A stretch of 64,000 nucleotides of DNA, from positions 1 to 64,000 of the forward strand of contig JAWKTI010000004.1 in assembly GCA_041399155.1 (NCBI GenBank), written 5' to 3'. The notes beneath the pieces are model-generated. The model saw only the letters and a list, made by a program, of their open reading frames with translations. It was not told the origin of the DNA and made no database searches. This DNA is from Zavarzinella sp. (lineage in GTDB: Bacteria; Planctomycetota; Planctomycetia; Gemmatales; Gemmataceae). A program made the position numbers and the translations under genes. Below are positions 52,188 to 61,222 of the stretch, piece after piece (the first letter of the stretch is position 1; each line of letters opens with the position of its first letter).

Positions 52188-54791
52188 TTAAGATTTGGGG
52201 CGTGCCTGAAAGCTGAGTCGTTCCTGACCTTGCGAATACCCCACGTCCACAGTGTCCCCATCATTCACCACACCCTGCAGAATCAGCTTACCCAACGCGG
52301 TTTCAATTTCGCGTTGAATCACTCGTTTCAGTGGGCGGGCACCATACGCAGGATCGTAGCCCAGCTTCACCAGGTGTTCCCGTGCCTCAGGTGCCAGCAC
52401 CAGTCGGATGTTTCGTTCAGACAGCCGTTTCTCCAGAATCCCTAACTGGATATCTACAATCTGTGCCAGATTTTCTTCTGATAGTGCATGGAAGACAATA
52501 ATATCATCCACGCGGTTGAGAAACTCTGGCCGGAAGTGGTGCCGCAGTTCTTCTTCCACAGCGTCCTTCATCCGATCGTAGATTTCGCCAATCTGGCTGC
52601 CGGTATACTGCAATATTCGCTGGCTGCCGATGTTCGAAGTCATAATGATGATGGTATTTTTGAAATCCACCAGTCTGCCTTGTCCATCAGTCAATCTGCC
52701 ATCATCCAGCACTTGCAGTAACACATTAAACACATCCACGTGGGCTTTTTCAATTTCATCCAGCAGCACCACGCTGTATGGTCGGCGTCGTACGGCTTCT
52801 GTTAACTGCCCACCTTCTTCGTAACCCACATATCCAGGTGGGGCACCCACCAGCCGACTGACATTATGCTTTTCCTGATACTCACTCATATCAATGCGAA
52901 TCATCGCACGGTCATCATCAAACAGAAACTGGGCCAACGTGCGGGCCAGTTCTGTTTTCCCGACACCTGTCGGCCCGAGAAACATGAAGCTGCCGATTGG
53001 TCGCTGCATATCCTTCAAACCACTTCGGGCACGGATCACCGCTTCTGCCACTGCACGCACCGCTTCATTCTGGCCAATCACACGTCGATGTAATTCATCT
53101 TCCAGGTGCAGCAATTTTTCCCGTTCCCCTTCCAGCAGTTTGGAAACCGGAATACCAGTCCAGCGACTGACCACCGCAGCAATATCGTCTTCATCCACTT
53201 CTTCTTTCAGCAGGCGGGGGCCTTCATTTCCTGTGGTGCTGGCAACCAGCGTTTGCAGCGTTCGCTCTAATTCCGGCAACTTGCCATATTTCAACTCGGC
53301 AGCCTTATTCAGATCGTAGTTTCGTTCTGCGGTTTCAATCTGCACCCGCACCTGTTCAATCTGTTCCTGGCATTCACGCACCCGTTCCACAGCTTTCTTT
53401 TCGTTCTGCCAGCGTGCAGTCAACGCATCTGCTTTCGCCTTTTCGTTCGCCAATTCCTGTTCCAGTTTGCTCAAACGTTCTTTGGAATTGACATCGGTTT
53501 CTTTCCGCAGTGCTTCGCGTTCAATTTCCAACTGCATCACCCGACGGGATGCCTCATCCAGTTCCGTGGGCAAGGAATCCATTTCCGTTCGCAGTTTCGC
53601 GGCCGATTCATCAATCAGGTCGATTGCTTTATCAGGCAGAAAACGATCCGTGATGTAGCGATTCGACAGGATTGCCGCCGAAACCAGAGCAGCATCCTTG
53701 ATCCGCACACCGTGGTGCAGTTCATAGCGTTCTTTCAAGCCACGCAGAATACTGATGGTGTCTTCCACTGATGGCTGGTCGACATGCACTGGCTGAAACC
53801 GTCGTTCCAGTGCGGCATCTTTTTCGATGTATTGTCGATACTCATCCAGCGTTGTAGCGCCAATACAGTGCAACTCACCTCGAGCCAGCAATGGCTTCAA
53901 CAAGTTACCTGCATCCATGGCACCATCCGCCTTGCCAGCACCAACAACGGTGTGCAGTTCATCGATGAAGAGCAGAATACGCCCATTCGATTCGGTAACC
54001 TCTTTCAGCACCGCTTTCAGGCGTTCTTCGAATTCCCCACGATATTTCGCCCCGGCAATCAGTGCCCCCATGTCCAGGGATACCACCACTTTGTCTTTCA
54101 AGCCGTCTGGTACATCCCCACGAACAATTCGTTGGGCAAGGCCTTCCGCAATCGCAGTTTTGCCCACACCTGGCTCGCCGATCAGCACAGGATTATTCTT
54201 GGTGCGGCGGCTGAGCACCTGAATCACTCGTCGAATCTCTTCATCTCGTCCGATTACCGGATCGAGCTTGCCATTGCGGGCAGCCTGGGTCAGATCGCGC
54301 CCATACTTTTCCAGTGACTGATAAGTTTCTTCCGGATTCTGCGTGGTGACTCGCTGGTTACCGCGCACTTCCTTCAGCAGACTTAACAATCGTTCGCGAT
54401 TCAGCCCCACTGTTTTCAGCAATTCACCTGCTTTGCCGGAATCTCCCAGCATGCCGAGAATCAGGTGCTCTACCGATACGTATTCATCGGATAGTTTTTT
54501 CGCTTCCTGTTCCGCATTGGCCACTACCCTGTTGAACCGCCCACTGGGCGTGGGGTTGTTCTGGGAATTGGTTACCCTGGGCATCCGCTGCAGATGATCT
54601 TCCAGCGCGGTGAGCAAGGTATTTGGGCTGATGCCTGCTTTTTGCAGCAGGGCTGGCCCCAGTCCACCGGTTTGCTCCACAATCGCCTTCAGTAAATGCT
54701 CCACTTCTATGGAAGTATGGTTCAGGCGCAGAGCCGCCTTCTGTGATTCCTGCAGTACCTCCATTGCCTTTTCTGTAAATTCATTACTCAT
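52188..54791 (-). CDS. clpB: ATP-dependent disaggregase ClpB
   Basis: 867 residues from ATG 54791, preceded by a GGAGGG site. N-terminal Clp repeat domain, first AAA+ module (Walker A GEPGVGKT at residues 205-212), middle coiled-coil domain (about residues 400-530), second AAA+ module (GPTGVGKTELARTLAQ), and the D2-small domain. Rescues aggregated proteins with DnaK. No CIRCE-type inverted repeat was seen. It lies 46 bases downstream of a phosphopantetheinyl transferase gene, which may share its promoter. Confidence 0.97.
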   Translation of the reverse strand: MSNEFTEKAMEVLQESQKAALRLNHTSIEVEHLLKAIVEQTGGLGPALLQKAGISPNTLLTALEDHLQRMPRVTNSQNNPTPSGRFNRVVANAEQEAKKLSDEYVSVEHLILGMLGDSGKAGELLKTVGLNRERLLSLLKEVRGNQRVTTQNPEETYQSLEKYGRDLTQAARNGKLDPVIGRDEEIRRVIQVLSRRTKNNPVLIGEPGVGKTAIAEGLAQRIVRGDVPDGLKDKVVVSLDMGALIAGAKYRGEFEERLKAVLKEVTESNGRILLFIDELHTVVGAGKADGAMDAGNLLKPLLARGELHCIGATTLDEYRQYIEKDAALERRFQPVHVDQPSVEDTISILRGLKERYELHHGVRIKDAALVSAAILSNRYITDRFLPDKAIDLIDESAAKLRTEMDSLPTELDEASRRVMQLEIEREALRKETDVNSKERLSKLEQELANEKAKADALTARWQNEKKAVERVRECQEQIEQVRVQIETAERNYDLNKAAELKYGKLPELERTLQTLVASTTGNEGPRLLKEEVDEDDIAAVVSRWTGIPVSKLLEGEREKLLHLEDELHRRVIGQNEAVRAVAEAVIRARSGLKDMQRPIGSFMFLGPTGVGKTELARTLAQFLFDDDRAMIRIDMSEYQEKHNVSRLVGAPPGYVGYEEGGQLTEAVRRRPYSVVLLDEIEKAHVDVFNVLLQVLDDGRLTDGQGRLVDFKNTIIIMTSNIGSQRILQYTGSQIGEIYDRMKDAVEEELRHHFRPEFLNRVDDIIVFHALSEENLAQIVDIQLGILEKRLSERNIRLVLAPEAREHLVKLGYDPAYGARPLKRVIQREIETALGKLILQGVVNDGDTVDVGYSQGQERLSFQARPKS

Positions 54792-54846
54792 ATTCTTCAC
54801 CCTCCACCTCTTAGAGGATCAATGTGGAAATAAGATGCTTAACAAT

Positions 54847-55557
54847 TTATCGCTGGGCGGGATTTTCAATCCAGGCCACCGCACCCTGGTATTCAGGGTG
54901 GGGCTGCCAGGCGAACAGCCGCCACAAATCACATGGGATTTCTTCGCCATCGATCCCCAGCACCTGCGGAGTGGTTCCAGGCCCGAAACTCACCGAGCAA
55001 TGTTCCAGCGACATAATCCCACGGCCGAGTGCTTTCAGCACTGCTTCCTTGCGGGTCCAGGCTTCAAAAAAAGCATTCTGTTGATCTGGTTCCGCAATCG
55101 TTCGGTAGCGTGCCGCATCGACCGTGCCAAAAAAACGCTCTACCGTTGTGGAAGCTTCCGGAAACGGGCGAATCTGTTCAATATCTACCCCCACCTGGTA
55201 TCTACTGATTGCAACCACCGCCCACGCACCCGAGTGGCTGACATTGAAGTGCAGTGGGGCACCAGGCAAGTAGGGTTTGCCACTTTCGAGATAGTGAAAT
55301 TGTACTTCCCGAGGTGGGGTATGCAGATACTGTCCCAGCAAATAACGCACGGCCAGGCGAGTAGTCACAAACTGCGTGCGACTGATTTCCCGCTTGAAGC
55401 GAGCCGCACGGTTTTGTTCAATGTCGCTCAGGTTCGCTTCAGCAATCGGTGCTGGCTGATCCAACGGCACCAGATACAGGTGCACGGGTTGTGCTGAAAA
55501 ACTGGTCTGTGGGTTAGCAATAGAGCAGAGCAGAACCGAAGAAGAATGTTCGGCCAT
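54847..55557 (-). CDS. 4'-phosphopantetheinyl transferase, Sfp/AcpT type
   Basis: 236 residues from ATG 55557. Transfers the phosphopantetheine arm of CoA to carrier proteins. Motifs: FNVSHSGAWAVVAI, VGVDIEQIRP (Mg-binding Asp and Glu) and FFEAWTRKEAVLKALGRG. Length and arrangement fit the larger Sfp-type enzymes. It starts 11 bases after the upstream HEAT-repeat gene's stop, with clpB following. No carrier-protein or polyketide genes are in the window. Confidence 0.92.
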   Translation of the reverse strand: MAEHSSSVLLCSIANPQTSFSAQPVHLYLVPLDQPAPIAEANLSDIEQNRAARFKREISRTQFVTTRLAVRYLLGQYLHTPPREVQFHYLESGKPYLPGAPLHFNVSHSGAWAVVAISRYQVGVDIEQIRPFPEASTTVERFFGTVDAARYRTIAEPDQQNAFFEAWTRKEAVLKALGRGIMSLEHCSVSFGPGTTPQVLGIDGEEIPCDLWRLFAWQPHPEYQGAVAWIENPAQR

Positions 55558-55567
55558 GGAAGTGGTG

Positions 55568-56695
55568 TTATTTCTTTTCGGGCTGTTTTTTGTCGTTGTC
55601 TTTCAGCCACTGCTGCCACTTTTTCAGAGCTTCGTCCCGCTTTTCGTCTGATTCCATCACAAAGTAAGTATAGCTCAACGTACTGGTGGGGCTCAGGTTC
55701 GGAAGCTTGCGTGGATAGCCAAAATCGTTCGGATTTTGTCCCATAATGATCATCGCTGCCCCAAGTGCGACATCTCGCACCTGAACCTGACCGTTAATGT
55801 TATTAATGCGGATGTTGGTCAGGATCGATTTGTCCTGCAACAGCGGATCGAGCTTGGGCAGATCTTCTTTTGTAGCGAGTCTGGCGAAGCCACTTAAAGC
55901 GTAGGATTTGATGTATGCCAAACGCACATTCTTATCGTTGACGATGTGCAAGGCTGCGTCTTTGGCACCAGTGATTTTGTACTGCACTGCGACGGCAAAC
56001 CCACGGTTTAACAATGTTGAATATCGCTCGTTCTTCAACCAGCCCACAAACAACTTGTTGAACGATTCCGATTTCGTCAGTTCTGCCAGCAACGGTGAAC
56101 TGAGCAGTGGGTAGTGGAATTGATAATTTCCTGCAGCAGTTTCCCGATTTTTGGTCGTGATGCTGCCAAGAAAGAAGTAGGTGTGGAGGTCGTCATCGGT
56201 GGCATTGTTGATGTTATTGATCGGTCTCCCTAACTGGTTTACCGAGCGAAGACTCATTGCCAGATCGGTGAAGGCACGCAGGTTCTGGTCTTCATTGCCG
56301 AGAGAACTCAGGATCAGTTCGTGCTTTTTAAACATCGATTTGTAGAGTTCGCGGTTCGCTTTGCTGTCGCCCACGATTTTCAGGAATTCGCTGGCACCTG
56401 GAATATCTCCAGCATTGTTGTTGACATTCACAACAAAACGATCCAGCAGTAATTCCAGGTTGCGGTTGCGGATTTCCGGATAGATGCGGTGGCAGCGAGT
56501 GCTGATTTCCGCATCGTCGTGCATAATGCCGGCTTTCACATAATCGAGAGCTTCCGCACCAATTTCCAGCAGTCGTTCTTCTGCAGCTTCCCGCACCTTG
56601 AAGGATGGGTCGCCCAGCTTTTCGATCAGCGCATTGATCTCCGCAGGCTCCTGAGGGGCAGCGAGAACTACAGTTAATAGGAGAGTCTGTAACAT
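55568..56695 (-). CDS. Exported protein with HEAT-like repeats
   Basis: 375 residues from ATG 56695. A short signal peptide (LQTLLLTVVLAAPQEPA) is followed by IEKLGDPSFKVREAAEERLLEIG, a typical planctomycete HEAT-repeat opening. Later helices include LAYIKSYALSGFARLATKED. The C-terminus is Lys/Gln-rich (WLKDNDKKQPEKK). Function unknown; such proteins are frequent in this phylum. It precedes the phosphopantetheinyl transferase gene by 11 bases. Confidence 0.75.
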   Translation of the reverse strand: MLQTLLLTVVLAAPQEPAEINALIEKLGDPSFKVREAAEERLLEIGAEALDYVKAGIMHDDAEISTRCHRIYPEIRNRNLELLLDRFVVNVNNNAGDIPGASEFLKIVGDSKANRELYKSMFKKHELILSSLGNEDQNLRAFTDLAMSLRSVNQLGRPINNINNATDDDLHTYFFLGSITTKNRETAAGNYQFHYPLLSSPLLAELTKSESFNKLFVGWLKNERYSTLLNRGFAVAVQYKITGAKDAALHIVNDKNVRLAYIKSYALSGFARLATKEDLPKLDPLLQDKSILTNIRINNINGQVQVRDVALGAAMIIMGQNPNDFGYPRKLPNLSPTSTLSYTYFVMESDEKRDEALKKWQQWLKDNDKKQPEKK

Positions 56696-57079
56696 GTGAT
56701 TCTTCCTGTCCAAAGACGTTCTTTGATAGTTTACCAATTTAGTAAGCAATTGTTACCCCCACGGTGGGGAAAACTTTGCATGTTACACAACAGCACTATT
56801 GTTCGTGCGTCTACTATATCAGACGCATAAAATGAAATTTTGTTCCCTATTTTTCTCAAAAATTGTGAATATATTTACACTTTTTCTGTAAGTTCTGATG
56901 GGAAAGGAAGTTATGACATTCGATTCATGAAGATTTTTTTAAAAACAGCCCTTTCCAGGTCGAAATTCTGCCTTCTGTGCCCACAACTACCTGTGCCAGC
57001 CACATTTCCCTATGTTAACTGTTTGTTACTTGCGAACCACAGGTGGCGATCCTGTGTTTTTCCCGACCGTTGGTACATT
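56696..57079. other. Divergent promoter region
   Basis: About 380 bases between the HEAT-repeat gene and the rhomboid gene. It holds a CCCCCACGGTGGGGA palindrome at about 56757-56771 and an AT-rich run around 56820-56900. An upstream in-frame extension of the rhomboid gene to 56840 is possible but lacks a ribosome binding site. Confidence 0.4.
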
Positions 57080-58327
57080 ATGCCGGAAACTGAAGACACC
57101 CTTCGCAAAGAAATTTTAGATGCCTGTCAGCATCGCCACCCGGAACCTTTCTTTGTGAAAGAGTTCATCCTGAATTCCCACGGTGAGGATGCCGAAGAAG
57201 TCTACCGCCACCTGAATGATTTGCGGCTAGCGGGGTTTATGCGTATCCACAGCTGGGACGATACCCAGGGGCAAAGTTACCTGCTGACCGAGTATGGTCA
57301 GACCATGTTGAAGGAAAATAAGTTTTCCACGCTGGATCTTGTTCCATTGACGGAACGACCAGAAAAGCCAGCGGAAACTGCCCGCACCACCTTCGAGGTG
57401 GGGGAAGCAATTCGCTCCAGTTACTACGAACAAGGGAACATGATTGGTAGGGTGACGTTGGCACTGATGGCAGTAAACGTCATTATGTTCATTGTGGCTG
57501 CAGCTTTTGCATTGGCAGAAGGTGTGCCAGTAATGCAGTTCTTTGCCAATGGCGATATTGATACGATCCACAAACTGGGGGCATTGACTGCAGAAGATCT
57601 GGCGAAAGGCCAGTGGTGGCGATTGATTACCAGTTGTTTTCTGCATTTTGGCTTTGCCCACCTGTTAATGAATTGTGCCACCCTGTTTGTGGCCCGACGC
57701 GTGGAATTCCTATGGGGTTCCGCACGATTTTTGTTGCTGTATCTCATCAGTGGTCTGTGCGGCAGTGCCGTGGGTATTTTTATCCGTCCAGGTCTGCCCG
57801 ATTCGATGGTGGTGCTGGCAGGTGCCTCCGGAGCCCTCTGGGGGGTGATGTGTTCGCTTGCTGTCTGGCTGTTTATGTCGCGGAAACATCTCCCACCTGA
57901 TGTCATTCAGGGGTGGATGCGGCAATTGGTGCTGGCACTGATCCTCAACGTATCGATCAGCATGCTGCCCCGCATCAGTGCGGGTGCCCACGCAGGTGGG
58001 GGAGTCGCTGGTGTGCTGGTGGCTTACCTGTTGTTTCAGCAGATGTACGGCAATCCCGCCCTGCGAAATATTTTTCACGTGGGCATTGCACTAATCCCCA
58101 CGTTGACAATGTTGGCACTCAGTTCACTGATGGAAAACAACGCCCGCCTGAAAGTGTTTACCGATCGGGAACGCAAAGAACAAAGCAGTTTAATCCAGCA
58201 GAATCACCCGACCACGGCTTCCATCCACCCGCAGTCGCTGGCCGGTGCGGATCGTTCGCAGCAATTGGGGAAAGCCACCAGCCGCAGGGAGGCCAAATTC
58301 CCTGGCCACGATCGCACCGTGGGATAA
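57080..58327 (+). CDS. Rhomboid family intramembrane protease
   Basis: 415 residues from ATG 57080. An N-terminal winged-helix-like cytoplasmic domain (about residues 1-95, DTLRKEILDACQHRHPEPFF and HLNDLRLAGFMRI) precedes six or so transmembrane helices. The catalytic dyad is S250 in GASGALWG and H304 in AHAGGG; the WWRLITSCFLHFGFAHLLMN segment is the family's HxxxN-type motif. The last ~45 residues are hydrophilic and lie on the strand opposite the end of the convergent PEP-synthase-like gene, a 138-base overlap. That tail is probably not part of the rhomboid fold. Confidence 0.9.
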   Translation: MPETEDTLRKEILDACQHRHPEPFFVKEFILNSHGEDAEEVYRHLNDLRLAGFMRIHSWDDTQGQSYLLTEYGQTMLKENKFSTLDLVPLTERPEKPAETARTTFEVGEAIRSSYYEQGNMIGRVTLALMAVNVIMFIVAAAFALAEGVPVMQFFANGDIDTIHKLGALTAEDLAKGQWWRLITSCFLHFGFAHLLMNCATLFVARRVEFLWGSARFLLLYLISGLCGSAVGIFIRPGLPDSMVVLAGASGALWGVMCSLAVWLFMSRKHLPPDVIQGWMRQLVLALILNVSISMLPRISAGAHAGGGVAGVLVAYLLFQQMYGNPALRNIFHVGIALIPTLTMLALSSLMENNARLKVFTDRERKEQSSLIQQNHPTTASIHPQSLAGADRSQQLGKATSRREAKFPGHDRTVG

Positions 58328-60628
58328 CGCCCCACCCGATTCCATGACTAATCCTGCCGCAGCCAGAAATAGTGGCACCCACGCCGGGTCGGTGCTGGGA
58401 CAGACCAGAATATAGCCATCGGGAACATTCGCCACAGAAATCGGTTTCTCCAGCACTAACGCCGGCCCTTCTGCGGTGCCTGCGGATAATGGAAATCCCA
58501 CCAATTCTTTACTGTTCGCAGGCATTGGCATCGGCTGGCCAATCAGTTCCAGTTGGTTACTCCCCAGCACCGTGGGCACTTCCAGCGTTTGGGCTGCTTT
58601 CCATAATCGTTTTCTTTCCTTGATGGCAGGATGATGACCCACCAGATCATCCCTGGTGATCACTTCTTCGATGGTGTAGTAGTACAAGTCACTGAACAGG
58701 CCGGTCGTGCGGGCAATCTGTTCCAGCATGCGGCGGATTTCAGCATAGCCCAGCAGGAGATCATTTTTCGCCACCTCCCGCAGCAGATACATCTGGCGCA
58801 GTTGATCCCGATAGAGTTTCGCTTTTTTTTGTAAAGGACTGTTCCATTGGGCCTGCTGGGCGATCTGCAAGAAATCGGCTTCTTCATCAGCACTTTCTGG
58901 CGAAGACACGCTTCGGAAAACGGGGAAATCGTTCAGAGTACTGGGAGCTTCCTGCCACCGTGGGGTAGAAATTTCCATTTCTTTGGGGCCACGATGGCCA
59001 AACTGTGCCAAAAACTCTGCCTGAGTCAATCGGTTCTCTGCCAGTAACTTCAATCCTTGCCCTAACGTTATCTGTTCCGTGTCGGTCTGCGTTCCCACCC
59101 ATCGGCCAATGATGGTTTCCGTTTGGCCTGGAAATGCCTTTTCGAGCATCGTTTTCAGGCATTCTCGAAGAAAATCTGCCACTACCGTGGGCTTGAGGCT
59201 GTCGCGGGCAAACTGCACCAACGTGGCCTGCACCCAGAATTGCAGTCTTTTCTGCAACGTGGGCAGGGGGAGTGCTGCCAGATCTTCGGTTGCTGCCAGT
59301 TGGACCTGCTGGCGAAAGACACCGGAAATATGCTGGTAATGTTTTGGGAAGGTGGCTGCCAGCCGATTGAACATGGAAAGTTGGCGAATTCCACCTAATA
59401 ATGCACTGGGAATTCGCCACCACTTCAAGTAACCCTGGGTGGTGCGTCTTGCCTGCAGTGCCTGTTCAGGATTCGCGAGCAATTCCCTGATGGGATAGCC
59501 ACTGGTGGGAGTGGGGCCTTCCAGCAGCGGCTCGCGGGTCAGATTCAGGTACGGCTGCCCGCCAATCAGATCGTAGGCAGACAACCCAGCTAAGGCAGTA
59601 TTCGGCGGAAAACCAAAATCCTGGTACATTGCACCCACCCCACCGTCGGCAGCCATTAATCTGCCACTCACCAGCGACCAGGTCATCGGCGTGGGGAAGG
59701 AAAGCACTTCAATCAGGGTGCGTTTTACCCACACGGTTCCCGCAGGTGGAACGAGTTGCTGTAATTCCTCGAGCTGCTTGCTGCGAGCCTGCTGACGGTC
59801 TGCTGCCGTGACCGCTGTAATCGGCCTGGCCTGGAGCAACCATAGCTGGTTGGTGTCGAATGCCCACTCAGTATCCCGTGGGGAACCGTAATAGTCTTCC
59901 ACCCGCTTTGCAAGCAGCACCAACTGACGCACCTGATCCTCATTCAAACAGGGAATCGCCTGAAGTTCCGTGGATACCGGAATTTGACGTTTATTCTTGA
60001 TCTGTGTGTACTTATGTGCAATTTCCTGGGTGTGGATCGTGCCGGTTTCCCGGTCTGCCTGGAGTCGATCGGGTGTCACCAGACCGGAAACCACCGCTTC
60101 ACCCACTCCCCAGGCTGCCTCGATCCGCACTAATTGCCCACTTTCATCAAGTGGGTCCCGCGTGAACATCACGCCTGCGACGGTGGCATCCACCATGACC
60201 TGGACCACTACGGCCATGGCGGGGGCTTCCTGGGAATCTGTCCGACTTCGATAGGCGGTTGCCCGTGTACTGTGGAGCGACTCCCAGCATTGTTCGATGG
60301 CTTTAATTAATCCATCTGGCGTGCGGACATCCAGCACGGTTTCCTGCAAGCCAGCGAAGCTGCTTTCCGCACCATCTTCCGCAATGGCAGAACTTCGCAC
60401 TGCCACCACCGTGTGGGGTAGTTTGTGGTAGGCGCTTAGAATTTCTGCCCGCAGAGCGACAGACACGGTGCCTTCCGATGCTGTGCGATACGCCTTGGTA
60501 GTAACCACAAAGCCTGTCGGTACAGGTAAGCCCGCCTGTGCGAGCAGACCCAGGCTCAGCCCCTTCCCACCCACGTGGGGGAGATCTTCTGCGGTAATTT
60601 CGGCAAAATGACGCACCAGTTCGGACAT
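58190..60628 (-). CDS. PEP synthase/PPDK-like phosphotransferase
   Basis: 812 residues from ATG 60628. ATP-grasp domain at the N-terminus (GGKGLSLGLLAQAGLPVPTGF, VAVRSSAIAEDGAESSFAGLQET, and AWGVGEAVVSGLVTPDR), a long middle region without the PEP-binding barrel, and a C-terminal phosphohistidine swivel domain (MESGGALSHGAIVAREFGLPA with the phosphorylated His, then GQRLRVDGSRGRV). Related proteins transfer phosphate to diverse acceptors; absence of the barrel argues against true pyruvate:PEP conversion. It is convergent with the rhomboid gene and overlaps it. Confidence 0.85.
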   Translation of the reverse strand: MSELVRHFAEITAEDLPHVGGKGLSLGLLAQAGLPVPTGFVVTTKAYRTASEGTVSVALRAEILSAYHKLPHTVVAVRSSAIAEDGAESSFAGLQETVLDVRTPDGLIKAIEQCWESLHSTRATAYRSRTDSQEAPAMAVVVQVMVDATVAGVMFTRDPLDESGQLVRIEAAWGVGEAVVSGLVTPDRLQADRETGTIHTQEIAHKYTQIKNKRQIPVSTELQAIPCLNEDQVRQLVLLAKRVEDYYGSPRDTEWAFDTNQLWLLQARPITAVTAADRQQARSKQLEELQQLVPPAGTVWVKRTLIEVLSFPTPMTWSLVSGRLMAADGGVGAMYQDFGFPPNTALAGLSAYDLIGGQPYLNLTREPLLEGPTPTSGYPIRELLANPEQALQARRTTQGYLKWWRIPSALLGGIRQLSMFNRLAATFPKHYQHISGVFRQQVQLAATEDLAALPLPTLQKRLQFWVQATLVQFARDSLKPTVVADFLRECLKTMLEKAFPGQTETIIGRWVGTQTDTEQITLGQGLKLLAENRLTQAEFLAQFGHRGPKEMEISTPRWQEAPSTLNDFPVFRSVSSPESADEEADFLQIAQQAQWNSPLQKKAKLYRDQLRQMYLLREVAKNDLLLGYAEIRRMLEQIARTTGLFSDLYYYTIEEVITRDDLVGHHPAIKERKRLWKAAQTLEVPTVLGSNQLELIGQPMPMPANSKELVGFPLSAGTAEGPALVLEKPISVANVPDGYILVCPSTDPAWVPLFLAAAGLVMESGGALSHGAIVAREFGLPAAGGFPQLLRTIRTGQRLRVDGSRGRVILLD

Positions 60629-60655
60629 GAGGAATATCTCAAGCTCTAGTTCTTC

Positions 60656-60674
60656 CACGGGCGGGACGCCCGTG
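60656..60674. repeat. Small hairpin of the CACGGGCGGGACGCCCGTG type
   Basis: A perfect 7-base stem CACGGGC/GCCCGTG with a 5-base loop, followed by CTACGATC. It lies 28 bases upstream of the PEP-synthase-like start. Sequences of this form recur in planctomycete intergenic regions as I recall, so it may be a member of a dispersed short repeat family. It could also act as a transcription element. Only one copy was noted in the window. Confidence 0.5.
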
Positions 60675-60851
60675 CTACGATCTTACTTCAGGAAGCTGCA
60701 GGTTCAGACAATCTACAGGCTATGGGAAGACGCCCACCTTGCCAAATGGTGGGTCTTAGTACAAGTGGTTTTCAGTAATCGAACAGGTGGAAAAGTGAAA
60801 GGAAAATGAGTGGGCGAAAATATACGCCTCAACGAAGCGATCGTCCAAGAA

Positions 60852-61109
60852 CTATAGCCGATGGTTACGACATTCCCGTTCGTTCCTCAGGCATTGGATT
60901 TCGAACGTTCTGAATAAACATTTCGTCGCAAGCGCCAAATCTAGGTAGTTCTTTCTCGCCTGCGTCAAGCTCAATGAACCATTTGGCCCGCCACGAACAA
61001 CATCGGCGTCGTAGTCGTCCTGATCGTCATCCTCCCAAAAGCACACGGGACAAATGTCAAATCTTCCTCGTTCGTCGAGTGTACGACAAAAGCAACAGGG
61101 GCATCGCAA
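60852..61109 (-). CDS. Cysteine-rich CPCC family protein
   Basis: 85 residues from TTG 61109; no ATG is available because an in-frame stop lies upstream. The pattern MRCPCCFCRTLDERGRFDIC, then PVCFWEDDDQ and GGPNGSLSLTQARKNY, is that of the small CPCC family (two Cys pairs, likely zinc binding). Function unknown. The C-terminal quarter departs from the family pattern. It stands alone between the PEP-synthase-like gene and a DUF1549 gene. Confidence 0.7.
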   Translation of the reverse strand: MRCPCCFCRTLDERGRFDICPVCFWEDDDQDDYDADVVRGGPNGSLSLTQARKNYLDLALATKCLFRTFEIQCLRNERECRNHRL

Positions 61110-61222
61110 AGGGAGATTCAGCGGCTGATTCTCTCAACGTAGCCGTGGAACCATTGAATCCCTGCTTCCTGCTGTACCTTCGAGAGTTCTTGCTCGTCGT
61201 TCACAAATCGGCCAAACACTGC

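Noticed and set aside
54792..54846. CIRCE-type heat-shock operator for clpB
   Set aside because: No inverted TTAGCACTC/GAGTGCTAA pattern is present, and the gene follows another gene closely.
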